DNA of 64,000 bases from Acanthacorydalis orientalis (lineage: Eukaryota; Arthropoda; Insecta; Megaloptera; Corydalidae), in contig CM068315.1 of NCBI GenBank assembly GCA_034766995.1, forward strand, positions 8,802,510 to 8,866,509. Reading direction: 5' to 3'. Positions within the stretch are counted from its first letter, which is position 1, and each line of letters starts with the position of its first letter. Below the pieces are notes generated by a model. It did not search any database and was not told where the DNA came from. It saw only the letters and a list, made by a program, of their open reading frames with translations. The position numbers were made by a program, and so were the translations under genes. This document shows positions 22,841-33,276 of this stretch, piece after piece.

Positions 22841-23580
22841 CAGTTAACAAGTTAGTTTGAATAGCTTGCACAATGAGAAAGCAAGTGAGTTGGGATAGTT
22901 TCAAAACGGCGGCAATTTAACATCGAATAACTCTACGGGTACATATATGAAATTCTCATGTAAAGAATATACTGAACTTCATTAAAGGATGTTATAGTGC
23001 CAATGACTTAAACGTTAACAATTAGGGAAAAAAAATACTGGCTGTCTGTCAGTGTAATTAAGATATGTTTGATGTTTGTCTATAACATACAGACATGCCC
23101 TCGCATATAACCGGAAACCGGAGTTGTCGAGAATCACAGCATCGTTTATATGTGTGTTAATGTTTTCTCCGACAAACCTTCGTCCCGTTCGTCTCCGTTG
23201 CCGTCGTCGTTCTCGTTCGACCGAAGTACAGGAATTAAATTTCGTGCCGAAATCCTAATGTTATGTAAATAGCAACAATTTTCTATATGAACATAGTAGT
23301 GTACAGGACGTAATAATAATATTAATTAAATTCATGCGTGCGCTCGACTTTATTACGAATATTAACAGAACATTACCTTAATTTATTTGTATTAAGCAAT
23401 TTACAAATAAACGAGACGGCAAGTAGACCTACCTCCTTCGTCTTCTTGCCACTACCATCGTTTTATACACATATATTATTTATTTTCTATGGAAATATTG
23501 TCGACAATTTATGCAAAATAAATAACGGGACCGGAACGATGATTATTTTGTAACCGTTACGGAACGCAATGAATAAATTA
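22840..23580. other. Less A+T-rich island
   Basis: Balanced composition, with CCGTTGCCGTCGTCGTTC-like pyrimidine/CG-rich words near 23195. Short open frames lack domains. Candidate conserved intronic DNA. Confidence 0.4.
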
Positions 23581-23625
23581 CTGAAACTCTCTCACTCTTC
23601 TTTATATTTGCACAAACATACTATT

Positions 23626-23663
23626 GTATATATATATATATATATGTACATACGTTTATATAT

Positions 23664-23720
<57 letters not shown>
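23626..23720. repeat. (TA)n microsatellite, interrupted
   Basis: TA tract with GTACATACGT and AAATA interruptions. Confidence 0.94.
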
Positions 23721-23723
<3 letters not shown>

Positions 23724-24330
23724 CAGGATAATTGCAGTTGTATACAAACTTAAATTAAATTTAAATATATTGATGCGGTATTTTTAATTTTAATAATGGA
23801 ATTATTAAATAGTAAAAAATATTCTAATTTAAAGAAATATACATATACGAAATGAATCTCTTTAATTTTAATTACTCAATGAATAAATATATACTTTCGC
23901 ATGCGAGAGTATGTCTGGTATTTTATTAATGTATTAAAACCTTTTCCTAATTTAACAAGATATAACATTTTCCACCTAGGAAAATATATCGGTTAACAAG
24001 TTTTGTTCTCGACAGTTTCTTTTTTTAAAAAAAGAAAGCAAAAGTAAATAGATTTTGCATAAAAGCTCGACTTGATTTATAATTTCAAATGATTTATTTG
24101 ACTTGTTTTTCATGTTATTTCTTAGTGATTTAAGGTTATTTAAATTTCAATAAATAAAATATATCATTATATATATTTCATTTTTTTTGTGATGTATGAT
24201 CATTTTGTTAATGAAGAAATATGTCGTTTATCATGACAAATATTAAATAATGTAAGTTAAATTTTTCATGAGTTAAAATCAACGATCACAATTTAAAAGC
24301 GATTTTCACAATAAACAAGTGTATAAAATA
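23721..24330. other. A+T-rich intron, nothing recognised
   Basis: Contains a T7A7 junction at 24020-24033; otherwise featureless. Confidence 0.6.
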
Positions 24331-24830
24331 TTAAGTCGGTAGAAAAATAATTGCGGTGCTGTTTATGACCTTTTTGATTTTCCTAGCTAGTTTGAGTGAT
24401 CAAAAACTATTGGATGACTAACGCCTAACTGTTGAGCAAGTTCTCGAATTTTTGTGCGTGGTTTTGATTCATTTTCAAGGCTTTCGTCTCGAGCACGAAA
24501 TTTTTGGAACCACCATTGCACCATACTTTCGTTAACACCTCACCGACACCAAAAGTACTGTTTAGTTTCCGAGCAGGTTCTATTGCTTTTCCACCCGTTT
24601 TGAACTTGTACAAAAATTTACTTTTATTTGCTTCTTTTCCATTTTTAATATACTAGCCCAATTTGAAGAAAAAATAATAATAAAATCAAAGTCTATGTTA
24701 CCGAAATACATACCGGAAAATACACTTTTACAATGATATTAACATGAACATGATGAAATTACACTTTCATAAAAAAAGTAAGGTTAGAATTCAGAAAACC
24801 AAAACCGCAATTATTTTCCTATCAACCTAA
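24331..24830 (-). mobile_element. Cecropia-type mariner MITE, copy A2
   Basis: Ends TTAAGTCGGTAGAAAAATAA and, at the right, the complement of TTAGGTTGATAGGAAAATAA; TA on both sides. The minus strand (24425-24613) keeps MYKFKTGGKAIEPARKLNST and a decayed remnant of the rest of the helix-turn-helix region. At 500 bp it is the shortest of the seven copies with internal sequence, having lost part of the GRPSS linker region. Confidence 0.88.
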
Positions 24831-25559
24831 TACTATAGTTTTTAGAAAATTTTCTACTTTTTTTTAAAAAAGAATGATGTATATATATATATATATATAT
24901 ATAAACGTATATTTAAGAACGTTCGCAAAGATGAGAATGTTTAGTTGCCGTAAATATATGTGTGTCGTCTATATTGCCAGATTATTGATCTGAGTACAAT
25001 TTTATCTGAACGATATATGCGCTTAATATTATCGTACTGAAATTTGTAACGCTCTGAAAAAAAACATGTTAATGTGATGTCAAAAACAAGTACGTTGCAC
25101 CAATTGATTGATGAGCTTTACGAACTAATGAGCTTTATTTGAATCTATTTTTAAAACTGTTCATGAATCTATAAATATACATTTACATTTCCACTCATAT
25201 ATATGTATACATTCATAATTAATTTCTTGTGTGTTTAATGTGGTAATGGCAAACAAATTGAAATTAATTCATTCTTTTAAAGAGAGAATGTGAAACCAAT
25301 TGGATTTTAGTAATTGAAATTTGCACAACTACGTTTCTTTTGTTAAAAAAATACAAGTATATTCAAGTAATTAATGATCATATTTATAAATCTTGTAAAT
25401 ATAATATTAAAAAAATACGAGAATTATAAATTTTTAATATAATATTAATATTTTTATTTTATGAACACTTTTTTATAGCAACTTTAATTTGAAATAAAGT
25501 GCAGAGAAACAAGAATCATTCAATTATAGTCGAGTTTAATTACTGTCTATTTTTATATA
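24831..25559. other. A+T-rich intron, nothing recognised
   Basis: Short TA tract at 24879-24903 and a T8A6 junction at 24858. Slightly more balanced around 24905-25130 but with no gene. Confidence 0.55.
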
Positions 25560-26111
25560 CACCTAACCCTTAATTTACAAGATACTCGAATTGCACGGTT
25601 TCGGTTTAACACGGTCGAAGGAGTGCGGAAAAATTTCCATTTACACGGCACTATTTCAGTTTAACAAGGTCACTGAATTGCAAGAAAATCATTTCGCGCT
25701 CATTTAAAAAGCTCTCCATTTACAATGATGTGCAAAATAATAAGCACACACACCACTGTAAAGAGTTTCTTACTTCCTTGCATCCTAACGATAACAGAAA
25801 TTTTCACATTTTTTCTTTTGAACTGAAATAACGGTATTAAATCGAGATAACAACAATGCAAATAGTGTTCACTATGAAAAAATAATAATTTAAAGAAATG
25901 TACTCTATAAATCTCAATACGGATTTTAATTTGAAAAAAATCAGCTTTGAATTAGATTACATAGTGTTGTGTAAAATTTAAATCATGTGCTTCAATGCTT
26001 TGTAAAATCAATCCCTTATTTTTAATATGAGATATGGACTCGAATTGCACGATTTCGATTTACACGATATTGCTGGGGAACCAATCTACCGTGTAAATCG
26101 AGAGTTAGGTG
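25560..26111. mobile_element. pogo/Tigger-like MITE
   Basis: Inverted ends CACCTAACCCTTAATTTACA (25560 on) and, on the minus strand, CACCTAACTCTCGATTTACA (ending at 26111) are each flanked by TA. Subterminal words CGAATTGCACGGTTTCGGTT and ACTCGAATTGCACGATTTCG also face each other. The TA target, this end style and the internally repeated 'TTTACACGG' motif recall Tigger/pogo MITEs. There is no coding sequence. The superfamily is my inference. Confidence 0.75.
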
Positions 26112-26302
26112 TAATTATATTTTTTATGATTTGATGCATATTTTGCTTTTTTTAATAATATATGTATTAAAAAAGAATTGTTCTTTATTTATATTTTATC
26201 GAATTTAATAAAGATGCTGTTCATAAAAAAATATTACTCAGAATTAGAAAATTAAGTAATAGTAAAATATTAAGTAAATATTTAAAGGTAATAATAATAC
26301 TA

Positions 26303-26307
<5 letters not shown>

Positions 26308-26354
<47 letters not shown>
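26308..26354. repeat. (TA)n microsatellite
   Basis: TA tract of about 47 bp. Confidence 0.95.
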
Positions 26355-26359
<5 letters not shown>

Positions 26360-26833
26360 TGATTTTATCATAATTGGGCTGCTGAAAGATATCAGTTACT
26401 AATAGTTCATAGAAAAGATGTGAAAGATGCTCAAGAAAATCGAATAAGTAATACCAGATTAATTCAATATGATTTTGTAAAGAATGTAATAACTGTTAAT
26501 CCATGTATAGTAAGTTTATCAATATTTAATGAAAAATATGGTTTATTCAAGTTATTTTATACGGCCATATAACGAAGAAATGGCTAATGAATGTTTAAAG
26601 CATTTTAATGATTACTCATTGATAAGAAAAGGATTGTGAAATACACACATTTATGTTGACAGACAAAAGTATGTCAAAGTAAAGATGTGTTTGAGTTTTC
26701 AATAACGAATTAGTTAATATTTGTTGTATGTAAATGAAAAAAAAATTAGAAATTGATACCTTTATAAAAATGTATATTGCTTTCAGTTGAGTTCCATTTG
26801 TTTAATGTTCCTCTACATTTTTTTTCTTTGTCT

Positions 26834-26836
<3 letters not shown>

Positions 26837-26882
<46 letters not shown>
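26837..26882. repeat. (TA)n microsatellite
   Basis: TA tract of about 46 bp. Confidence 0.95.
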
Positions 26883-26884
<2 letters not shown>

Positions 26885-26984
26885 GGATTAAAGTAAACAT
26901 TAAATTATTTCATTAATGTAAATCGAAAGTGGTATGTGTACACTTATCCATATATATCATATGTATACACACACGCACACAAAC

Positions 26985-27010
26985 ATGTATATATATATAT
27001 ATATATATGT

Positions 27011-27051
<41 letters not shown>

Positions 27052-27053
27052 CT

Positions 27054-27092
<39 letters not shown>

Positions 27093-27107
27093 GTATATAT
27101 ATATATG
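26985..27107. repeat. Compound (TA)n microsatellite
   Basis: TA blocks separated by TGTACACA, TTTATATACTCACA and AAATG. A CACACGCACACA run precedes it at about 26967. Confidence 0.94.
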
Positions 27108-27311
27108 CATATGTATGGATATAAATGCAATAATGTGTTTATATAATAATCTGCATATTTACAGTTGGACGTTGAATTTCGCTGCATATGCTGTTATCGT
27201 GTAAAATCATAAATGTATGAAAACGCTTTCGGGATAACTTTTTCAATTACGTTTCAGAATTGCATATTTTCTAGTAACATATACCTAGCTGCATCTCTCT
27301 CTCACACACAA

Positions 27312-27315
<4 letters not shown>

Positions 27316-27361
<46 letters not shown>
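27316..27361. repeat. (TA)n microsatellite
   Basis: TA tract preceded by CTCTCTCTCACACACA. Confidence 0.95.
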
Positions 27362-27362
<1 letters not shown>

Positions 27363-27658
27363 TAAATAGATTAAATTAGTAATCTTTTGTTTAGAGAATA
27401 TTGGCTGGCTTTATATTTACAGATTTCTTTGATTATATGAAATATTTTTTTTAAAAAAACTGTTAATACTTTTTTGTAATTAATAATAATATTAATAATT
27501 AATAACAATAACAATACTGAATAATATGTGTCTCAAAAAACATTTCAAACACCGAAAATAAAATAAAATAAAAACATTGGAACATTGTCAAAAAGTCATT
27601 CAACTTGTTAGTAATTATTATTATTTAGATAATAAAGAAAGCGTGTATTAATTGGCGA

Positions 27659-27723
27659 ATCATCATTATCATCATCAGCCTCTATCAGTCTACTGATGGA
27701 TAAAACCCTCTTCCAAACTGACG
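27659..27723 (-). mobile_element. RTE-type LINE 3' end (solo tail)
   Basis: On the minus strand it reads GAGGGTTTTATCCATCAGTA, continuing to AGGCTGATGATGATAATGAT. This is the typical terminal segment of insect RTE retrotransposons (filling/pocket of 'TTTATCCA-CAGT' then a GATGAT tail). Only about 65 bp is present, as expected for a heavily 5'-truncated insertion. The 28925 copy shares the same end. Confidence 0.72.
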
Positions 27724-27724
27724 T

Positions 27725-27728
<4 letters not shown>

Positions 27729-27772
<44 letters not shown>

Positions 27773-27773
27773 G

Positions 27774-27829
<56 letters not shown>

Positions 27830-27830
27830 T
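27729..27830. repeat. (TA)n microsatellite
   Basis: Two long TA blocks separated by AAATGTAAA, abutting the LINE tail. Confidence 0.95.
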
Positions 27831-28580
27831 ACTGATATATTTTTATAATAAGTAAGGAATGAATGAAATATTTATATATTTGAAATAGAAGCAATCAGTT
27901 TATAAACAAAAGTATTTAATTCTCTGTGAAATTAAGTTTAATCTGTAAAATTAAAAAAATCAATATATATATATTTACTCGTATATATTTAGGAGATTTA
28001 ATTACCGAATTGAAAAGCTGTAATGAAAATAAAAATTATTTTCATACATTTCTATTATTGCACAGTTAAAAAAGATGAACTCAGTTTGTGAAAATATGAC
28101 GTAATGTAATCTTTTCGCTATCAGTGTCCGTAATTTAAAAACAATTTTACTGCTTCCAATTTAATGATAGATACAGATTTTTTCCAAAAGCGATTTTAAC
28201 ATATCTGATTTATATGACATTAAATATCAATTATTTTAGCTAGTTATGTTTCATTACTAAATAAATACTGGAAACAAAAACACTGAGTGATTTATAATCA
28301 GACAGAATTTATAAAATTTATTTTTATGTATATATCCCAATGGAACATTACCATAAATCTGTTTCATAAAATATTTAGGGACAATTTCTATGCAAAATTA
28401 AATGCTTCATGTTAAAACTTTTTTCAAAAGGTATATAGTAGTTACTTCAGCATATTTAATGACTAAAGTAAATATTATTAGTCTTAATACGCAGAATTAT
28501 GACGAAACATGTAAAACGTGAAGACAAATACAGAAGTTTATGTTTCGAGGTACGTTTATATATATATATACATATATATA

Positions 28581-28625
<45 letters not shown>

Positions 28626-28867
28626 TATACATATATTTGAAATTTTCTAAAAATATAAAATTTCAATAATCCTAGCACATGTCTCATAAAATGTATTTTT
28701 TATGTAGTGCCTCGATCACGTAAATTTCTTGAGTTCACATTCGGATTATAACATTTTACATACATTTATTAAAGAAAAAAATATTGAATATTGTAATGAT
28801 TTCCAAGTTAACAATATATATTATAAAAAATAATTATATTTTTTAATATATTGGTAGGTTATTGATT

Positions 28868-28870
<3 letters not shown>
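27831..28870. other. A+T-rich intron, nothing recognised
   Basis: Contains the 28555-28625 microsatellite; no genes. Confidence 0.6.
28555..28625. repeat. Interrupted (TA)n microsatellite
   Basis: TA blocks broken by CATATA and TGTGTATA. Confidence 0.93.

Positions 28871-28924
<54 letters not shown>
28871..28924. repeat. (TA)n microsatellite
   Basis: Pure TA tract ending exactly at the LINE tail. Confidence 0.95.
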
Positions 28925-28927
<3 letters not shown>

Positions 28928-29674
28928 CAGCAGCAGCAGCCTCCTCAGTCAGTCCGTTACTGGATAAAGGCTTCATCCATGATTTTCCATTTTGTACGAT
29001 TGAATCACTCTCTTTTTCACTGTTTTTAAATAAAATGTTTAATTTCTTTATCCAACTTGTTCGTTAGTCTCTTTTTAGTCTTTTTATTGTTCCTTGGTTC
29101 TCAGTTAATAATTTCTGTTGTCTATCGGTTGTCTTCTCTTCTTGCAACATGCCTCCCCATTTATATTTCAGACTCTTTACTCTTCTTATTTCATGTGTGA
29201 TTGCTGTCTGTCTTCGTATCCATTCTATTCTTTTCCTATCTCTTATTGTTATTTCTAGTATGCATTTTTTCATACTTCTCTATGTTGTTTCGATTCTTTG
29301 AAGGATTTTGACATCAAGCACCCATGTTTCGTTGCCGTAGGTGAGGACTGGTAGTATACATTAATCAAATACTTTTTCTTCAAACAAAGTGGAATTGTTG
29401 ATTTAAATATCGAGGCGTTTCGTCCAAAAGAGATCCATCACGTTTTTCTTTTGCTGTTTTCTTCTTCAATGAATGATCCATGTTTGTTGATGAACTGGCC
29501 TAGATAGACATACTTCATCACTTTTTCTATTTCGGTTCTTTTTGTTTCAGTTTTCTCCGGACAGACATTGAACAACAATTTTGTTTTTGCGTGGTTCATG
29601 TTTAGGTCAATTTTTTGACTGGTATCATCTAATTCTTTTATACTCTTTTGTAGATATTCCTGAGTGCATGCGAA
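28925..29674 (-). mobile_element. 5'-truncated RTE-type LINE
   Basis: A 750-bp fragment of the 3' part of a non-LTR retrotransposon on the minus strand. Reading high to low coordinates, it encodes (with frameshifts) EYLQKSIKELDDTSQKIDLN, AKTKLLF, KVMKYVYLGQFINKHGS and then the post-reverse-transcriptase segment at 29064-29273. It ends in a TTTATCCAGTAACGGACTGA-like segment and a CTGCTGCTGCTGAT tail. These are hallmarks of RTE elements, which are usually about 3 kb. (TA)n tracts abut both ends. Confidence 0.83.
29064..29273 (-). pseudogene. RTE reverse-transcriptase C-terminal fragment
   Basis: 69 codons: MKKCILEITIRDRKRIEWIR, then RQTAITHEIRRVKSLKYKWG. The 'RDR-x-R-x2-WIR-x-QT-x-I' and 'LK-x-KW' pattern is the conserved region following the reverse-transcriptase domain in RTE elements. 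Upstream coding is broken by a stop and frameshifts, so the copy is dead. Confidence 0.82.
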
Positions 29675-29706
29675 GATATATATATATATATATATATATG
29701 TATATG

Positions 29707-30290
29707 TACATATTGTCTATATAATATTTTTTATTATTAATTTTTAATTATTATTAATTTTATGTTAATTATTCCAATAAAATAGTATTACAGTTTTGTT
29801 TGAATTTAATTAAGTAATTATAAAATAATGAATTATTAAAGGCACATAATAAATAATTATAGATGACTGAAGTGTTTTGATCAATCAATGAGTAAGATTA
29901 TGCTCGATACTTTCTGTTTTCTTGCATGACGCACTAATTCTCTCTTATTTTATTTTTCTATCCAAATTTGTAAAGTCTAAAATTAACTTAAATTAGTCTA
30001 AAATTACTTTTTCCTCGTTTAGAATCGCTACACTGCTTCTCAGGATAATAAAAAAATACAGTTGTGATTAATAAATATTAATTGCTTTTTAATAAATTCT
30101 GGAAAATAAAAAAATATGTAAAAAGGTGAATTTATTTTCAATTAATTATAACATTTTATCTCATTAATATTAATTATATTTTTTGAGATGATATGAGTGT
30201 ATACTGATGATGCTTTTTTAAATTCATTCCTATTTATTAGGAATTAATTTCATATTTATTATGTATAAGGTAAAGTAATGAGTACAAATA
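29707..30290. other. A+T-rich intron, nothing recognised
   Basis: A TA tract lies at 29675-29706; no other feature. Confidence 0.6.
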
Positions 30291-30620
30291 ATGATCGAAA
30301 GTTAAATGTAAAACGGAATATCACGTTTTGTTCTTTGTAAAAAGAAAGGAACATTTTTTAAGAGCCGTATATATTTTATATCTGAAAAATTTGGTCGGGA
30401 TAACGTACACCGCAGAATAATGCCTTAAAAGTAAACATTCAACGGAATTTACGAGAGAATCAGACGTCGCAACATTATGTTCGAGAAACTTTATGTAGTT
30501 GGCAGAATTGCGGGAACCTCCTACGAGCACACTGTAAATACTGAGGGATTTTAGAGACGGCCCGTGCGGGAAATGAATAGGGGAAGATAGCAATAATTGA
30601 TTTACTTTCGTATACAAGTC
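30290..30620. other. Less A+T-rich island 340 bp downstream of exon B
   Basis: On the gene strand this lies just inside the intron that follows exon B. It has balanced composition and a 98-codon minus frame (30321-30617) with no recognisable domain. Its nearness to the exon makes a splicing or regulatory role possible, but this is inference. Confidence 0.4.
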
Positions 30621-30958
30621 GATGAAAAAATAACTATCGTATTGTTTAATAAATGCAGTTAGTAATTAATTTATTCAGTATTGATTATAATTCAAAATTG
30701 TGTAAATAATGAAAGAAGTATTGATTAAAAATTCCAAAGAATATTAATAAATCTCAACGAAATTCAGCGAATAATAAAAATATCTTTTATGGAACAAAAC
30801 AGATTTTCAAAAATAATTACTAGAAATTGTTTAGATACAGTTTAGTACATTTTTTTTAAAAAAATAATTAAATATTATTTAATAAAATCAAAAATCAACG
30901 CAATCGATTTATTTGATGGAAGCTATAATATTGGGTAATTTCAAAAATTATCACTTAC

Positions 30959-31144
30959 TTGACTTTTCATAGGATCCGTGTTGATTTGACACATGTATTG
31001 ACCTCTGTCTTCTTCTTGAACGTTGCGTATATGCAAGTTCCAGGTAGAATGGTCATTGTGCGATACAGAAACACGCGCATTTTGTGTGATGACGTGTTCG
31101 TGAATTGCTTGGATAGCTTTCGTATCGGCTTTTACCCAACCGAC
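30959..31144 (-). CDS. DIP/lachesin-type Ig-superfamily protein, exon B (second half of Ig1)
   Basis: This exon is exactly 62 codons, entered in phase 0 after ATTTTTAG and left in phase 0 before GTAAGTG. The peptide begins VGWVKADTKAIQAIHEHVIT (C-strand tryptophan) and continues through RVSVSHND and TWNLHIRNVQEEDRGQYMCQ, ending INTDPMKSQ. The D-x-G-x-Y-x-C motif carries the second Ig1 cysteine. This block is strongly diagnostic of the DIP/lachesin family. Because both borders are phase 0, skipping it would keep the frame but destroy Ig1. A mariner MITE lies only about 165 bp upstream of its acceptor. Confidence 0.94.
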
Positions 31145-31225
31145 CTAAAAATAATGAAGTTGTATGAATTTAAAATTCATTGAAATATTTTTTTACACAG
31201 TTTCATTATATTTTGTAATTAATAT

Positions 31226-31263
<38 letters not shown>

Positions 31264-31269
31264 TATATT
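31226..31269. repeat. (TA)n microsatellite
   Basis: TA tract between exon B and the MITE, broken by TGTATA. Confidence 0.93.
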
Positions 31270-31308
31270 TATATAATATAATATAAATATACATTATATT
31301 AGATAATA

Positions 31309-31866
31309 TAAGGTTGGTAGATAAGTCATTGCGGTTTATGATCTTCAAATTCATATACATGTCATGCTTTTTTGATTTTCCTAGCTGTTTTAAGTGGTTC
31401 AAAACTGTTGTGCGACTAACACCTAATTTTTGTGTAAGTTCTGGTTCTGATTCAACTATCGTCTTCAGTTGGTCTTTATGAACTGAAGAAGGACGCCCGA
31501 AATCTTTTTCATCTTCAAGGCCTTCCTCCCCAGAATGAAATTTTTGCAACCATCACTGCATCGTACGTTTTTTAACAGTTCTCACACCAAAAGCATCGTT
31601 TTGTTTACGAACAGTTTCTGATACTTTTCCACCTGTTTTGAACTCATACAAAAATGCTTTTATTTGCTCCTTGTCCATTTTTAATCCAATCTCTCAATTT
31701 GAAGCAAAATTAATAATGAAACTAAAATCGATATTACCAAAATACAGACCGAAAAACGCACTTTAAAATGATATCAACATGAACATGATGAAATGACGCT
31801 TTCATTAAAAAAAATAAGGTTAGAATTCAGGAAACAAAAACCGCTATTATTTTCCTACCAGCCTAA
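31309..31866 (-). mobile_element. Cecropia-type mariner MITE, copy A3, next to exon B
   Basis: Ends TAAGGTTGGTAGATAAGTCA and the complement of TTAGGCTGGTAGGAAAATAA, TA on both sides. The minus strand holds one of the best-preserved N-terminal transposase remnants: MQKFHSGEEGLEDEKDFGRP, SSVHKDQLKTIVESEPE, TQKLGVSRTTVLNHLKQLGK, then the frame runs into the terminal repeat and out into the TA tract (31193-31549). It lies in the same orientation as the host gene, so its sequence is present in the pre-mRNA in sense. Confidence 0.9.
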
Positions 31867-32560
31867 TATTACTGCTAAAGAGCGTATTGAATTCTAGTAC
31901 CATTTTTCAATGTATACATTTTATGTTTGTTCTGTGCAAAATTAATATTTTTATTTACACTGCAAATGATTATAAAATAAAATATGATATGAAATTAAAT
32001 AAACACATTTTTTGTATCTGGGTTAAATATTTTTTTTTAATTATTACATATTGTTAATTTTCTTGTATAAAGAAGTATATTATTTTGATGGTATTTCATT
32101 CATAGGAAAAATAGGATTTTCTATCTGAAAATATTTTACTTTCTAACTAATTATACAATTTATGATTAAATAACACATCCTTTATTGTTTAAAAAAATAT
32201 AGACTGATATATAAATTATAGAGAGAATATTTTATAATTTATTTCTAATTTATGTATAAAATTTTATAAAATATTTTAAAATAATACTGTCTTTTATTTT
32301 GAAATATAGGTTATATATTTAAGAAAATAATTCAAAAAACGAGATTTTTTCGATTTATATCAAAATCACAGGCCGCTATAAATATTTATATGTAAGATTT
32401 ATTATAAACATGAAATTATTTTATATCAAAATATTGATTATGGAGACTCTAAAATATAAGTGTGTTTGAAAACACTTTCAGTTTCGATTATTACCGATGT
32501 TATTAATACAATTTTCATTACATATTATTTTTTGAAAGTATTTGCCTGAGAAAACTCCTG
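31867..32560. other. A+T-rich intron, nothing recognised
   Basis: No gene or element. Confidence 0.6.
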
Positions 32561-32920
32561 AGAAATTAGACGAACGTCTTCAAAGCGATTCAAAATGTAC
32601 GATTCTATTTTTTTAAAATATTAAAGATCTCCGCACGGATGTCTATTAAGGCGAAGTTTATACCAGACTGTTATATGAAAGTTTTGCGTTAAGTAAAAAA
32701 CTAATATTTAAGAGCAGGTGCCGTAGAGGACGAAGCACTATGATTAAATTTTTCCTCGCACGCCGATACGTTGTGTAGTTGGAAAAAAGTTCGTTTGTGT
32801 GTTTTTTTTCCTCTCCGCTCGTGATTAAAATATGAAACGCGCGACATGCTAAGCTATAGCTACGTGTTGCATGTGTTTTTGCGACGAAGACGTCTTACAC
32901 TAATTTTTATTTTAATTTGA
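32560..32920. other. Less A+T-rich island
   Basis: CG-containing unique-looking sequence (for example GAGCAGGTGCCGTAGAGGACG and CACGCCGATACG words). No gene; candidate conserved intronic DNA. Positions 32920-33276 are A+T-richer and featureless. Confidence 0.35.
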
Positions 32921-33276
32921 TGATAATAAAATGAACTCTACTCCGTATGTATAACGAAACAAATTTCATCTAACTACAGGAATTTCCATTCATTTCTGTC
33001 TATTTTGCCTGGCTGTCTCTTCTGTTTAATGTGTATGCTCTGTATTATCTTTTAAACACTTTTAAATGAATCAGATTGAAATTTCATTTTTATCTCTCAT
33101 GCCAAAATAACCGCGTGCCGCCATTCATGATTTCTTTTGCAATAAAATATTTTCAAATCGGTATTCAATCATTTTTATTGTATAATTTCAGTTTATATTT
33201 ATTTATTCAAAATACGAGTACACTAAAATGAAAGGTTTAAGATTAATGATGCGTCCAGTATTTTAACTTGCATTTA

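Larger units (their letters stand above)
26112..27658. other. A+T-rich intron with several microsatellites
   Basis: Four TA tracts (listed separately) occupy much of it. Positions 26355-26720 look like unique sequence with no recognisable domain, and a T8A7 junction sits at 27445. Confidence 0.6.
3617..30958 (-). other. 27-kb intron between exons B and C
   Basis: The donor is GTAAGTG at 30952-30958 and the acceptor AG lies at 3617-3618 (minus strand). The intron is phase 0. It carries most of the piggyBac, hAT and RTE insertions and several mariners, described separately. Confidence 0.88.
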
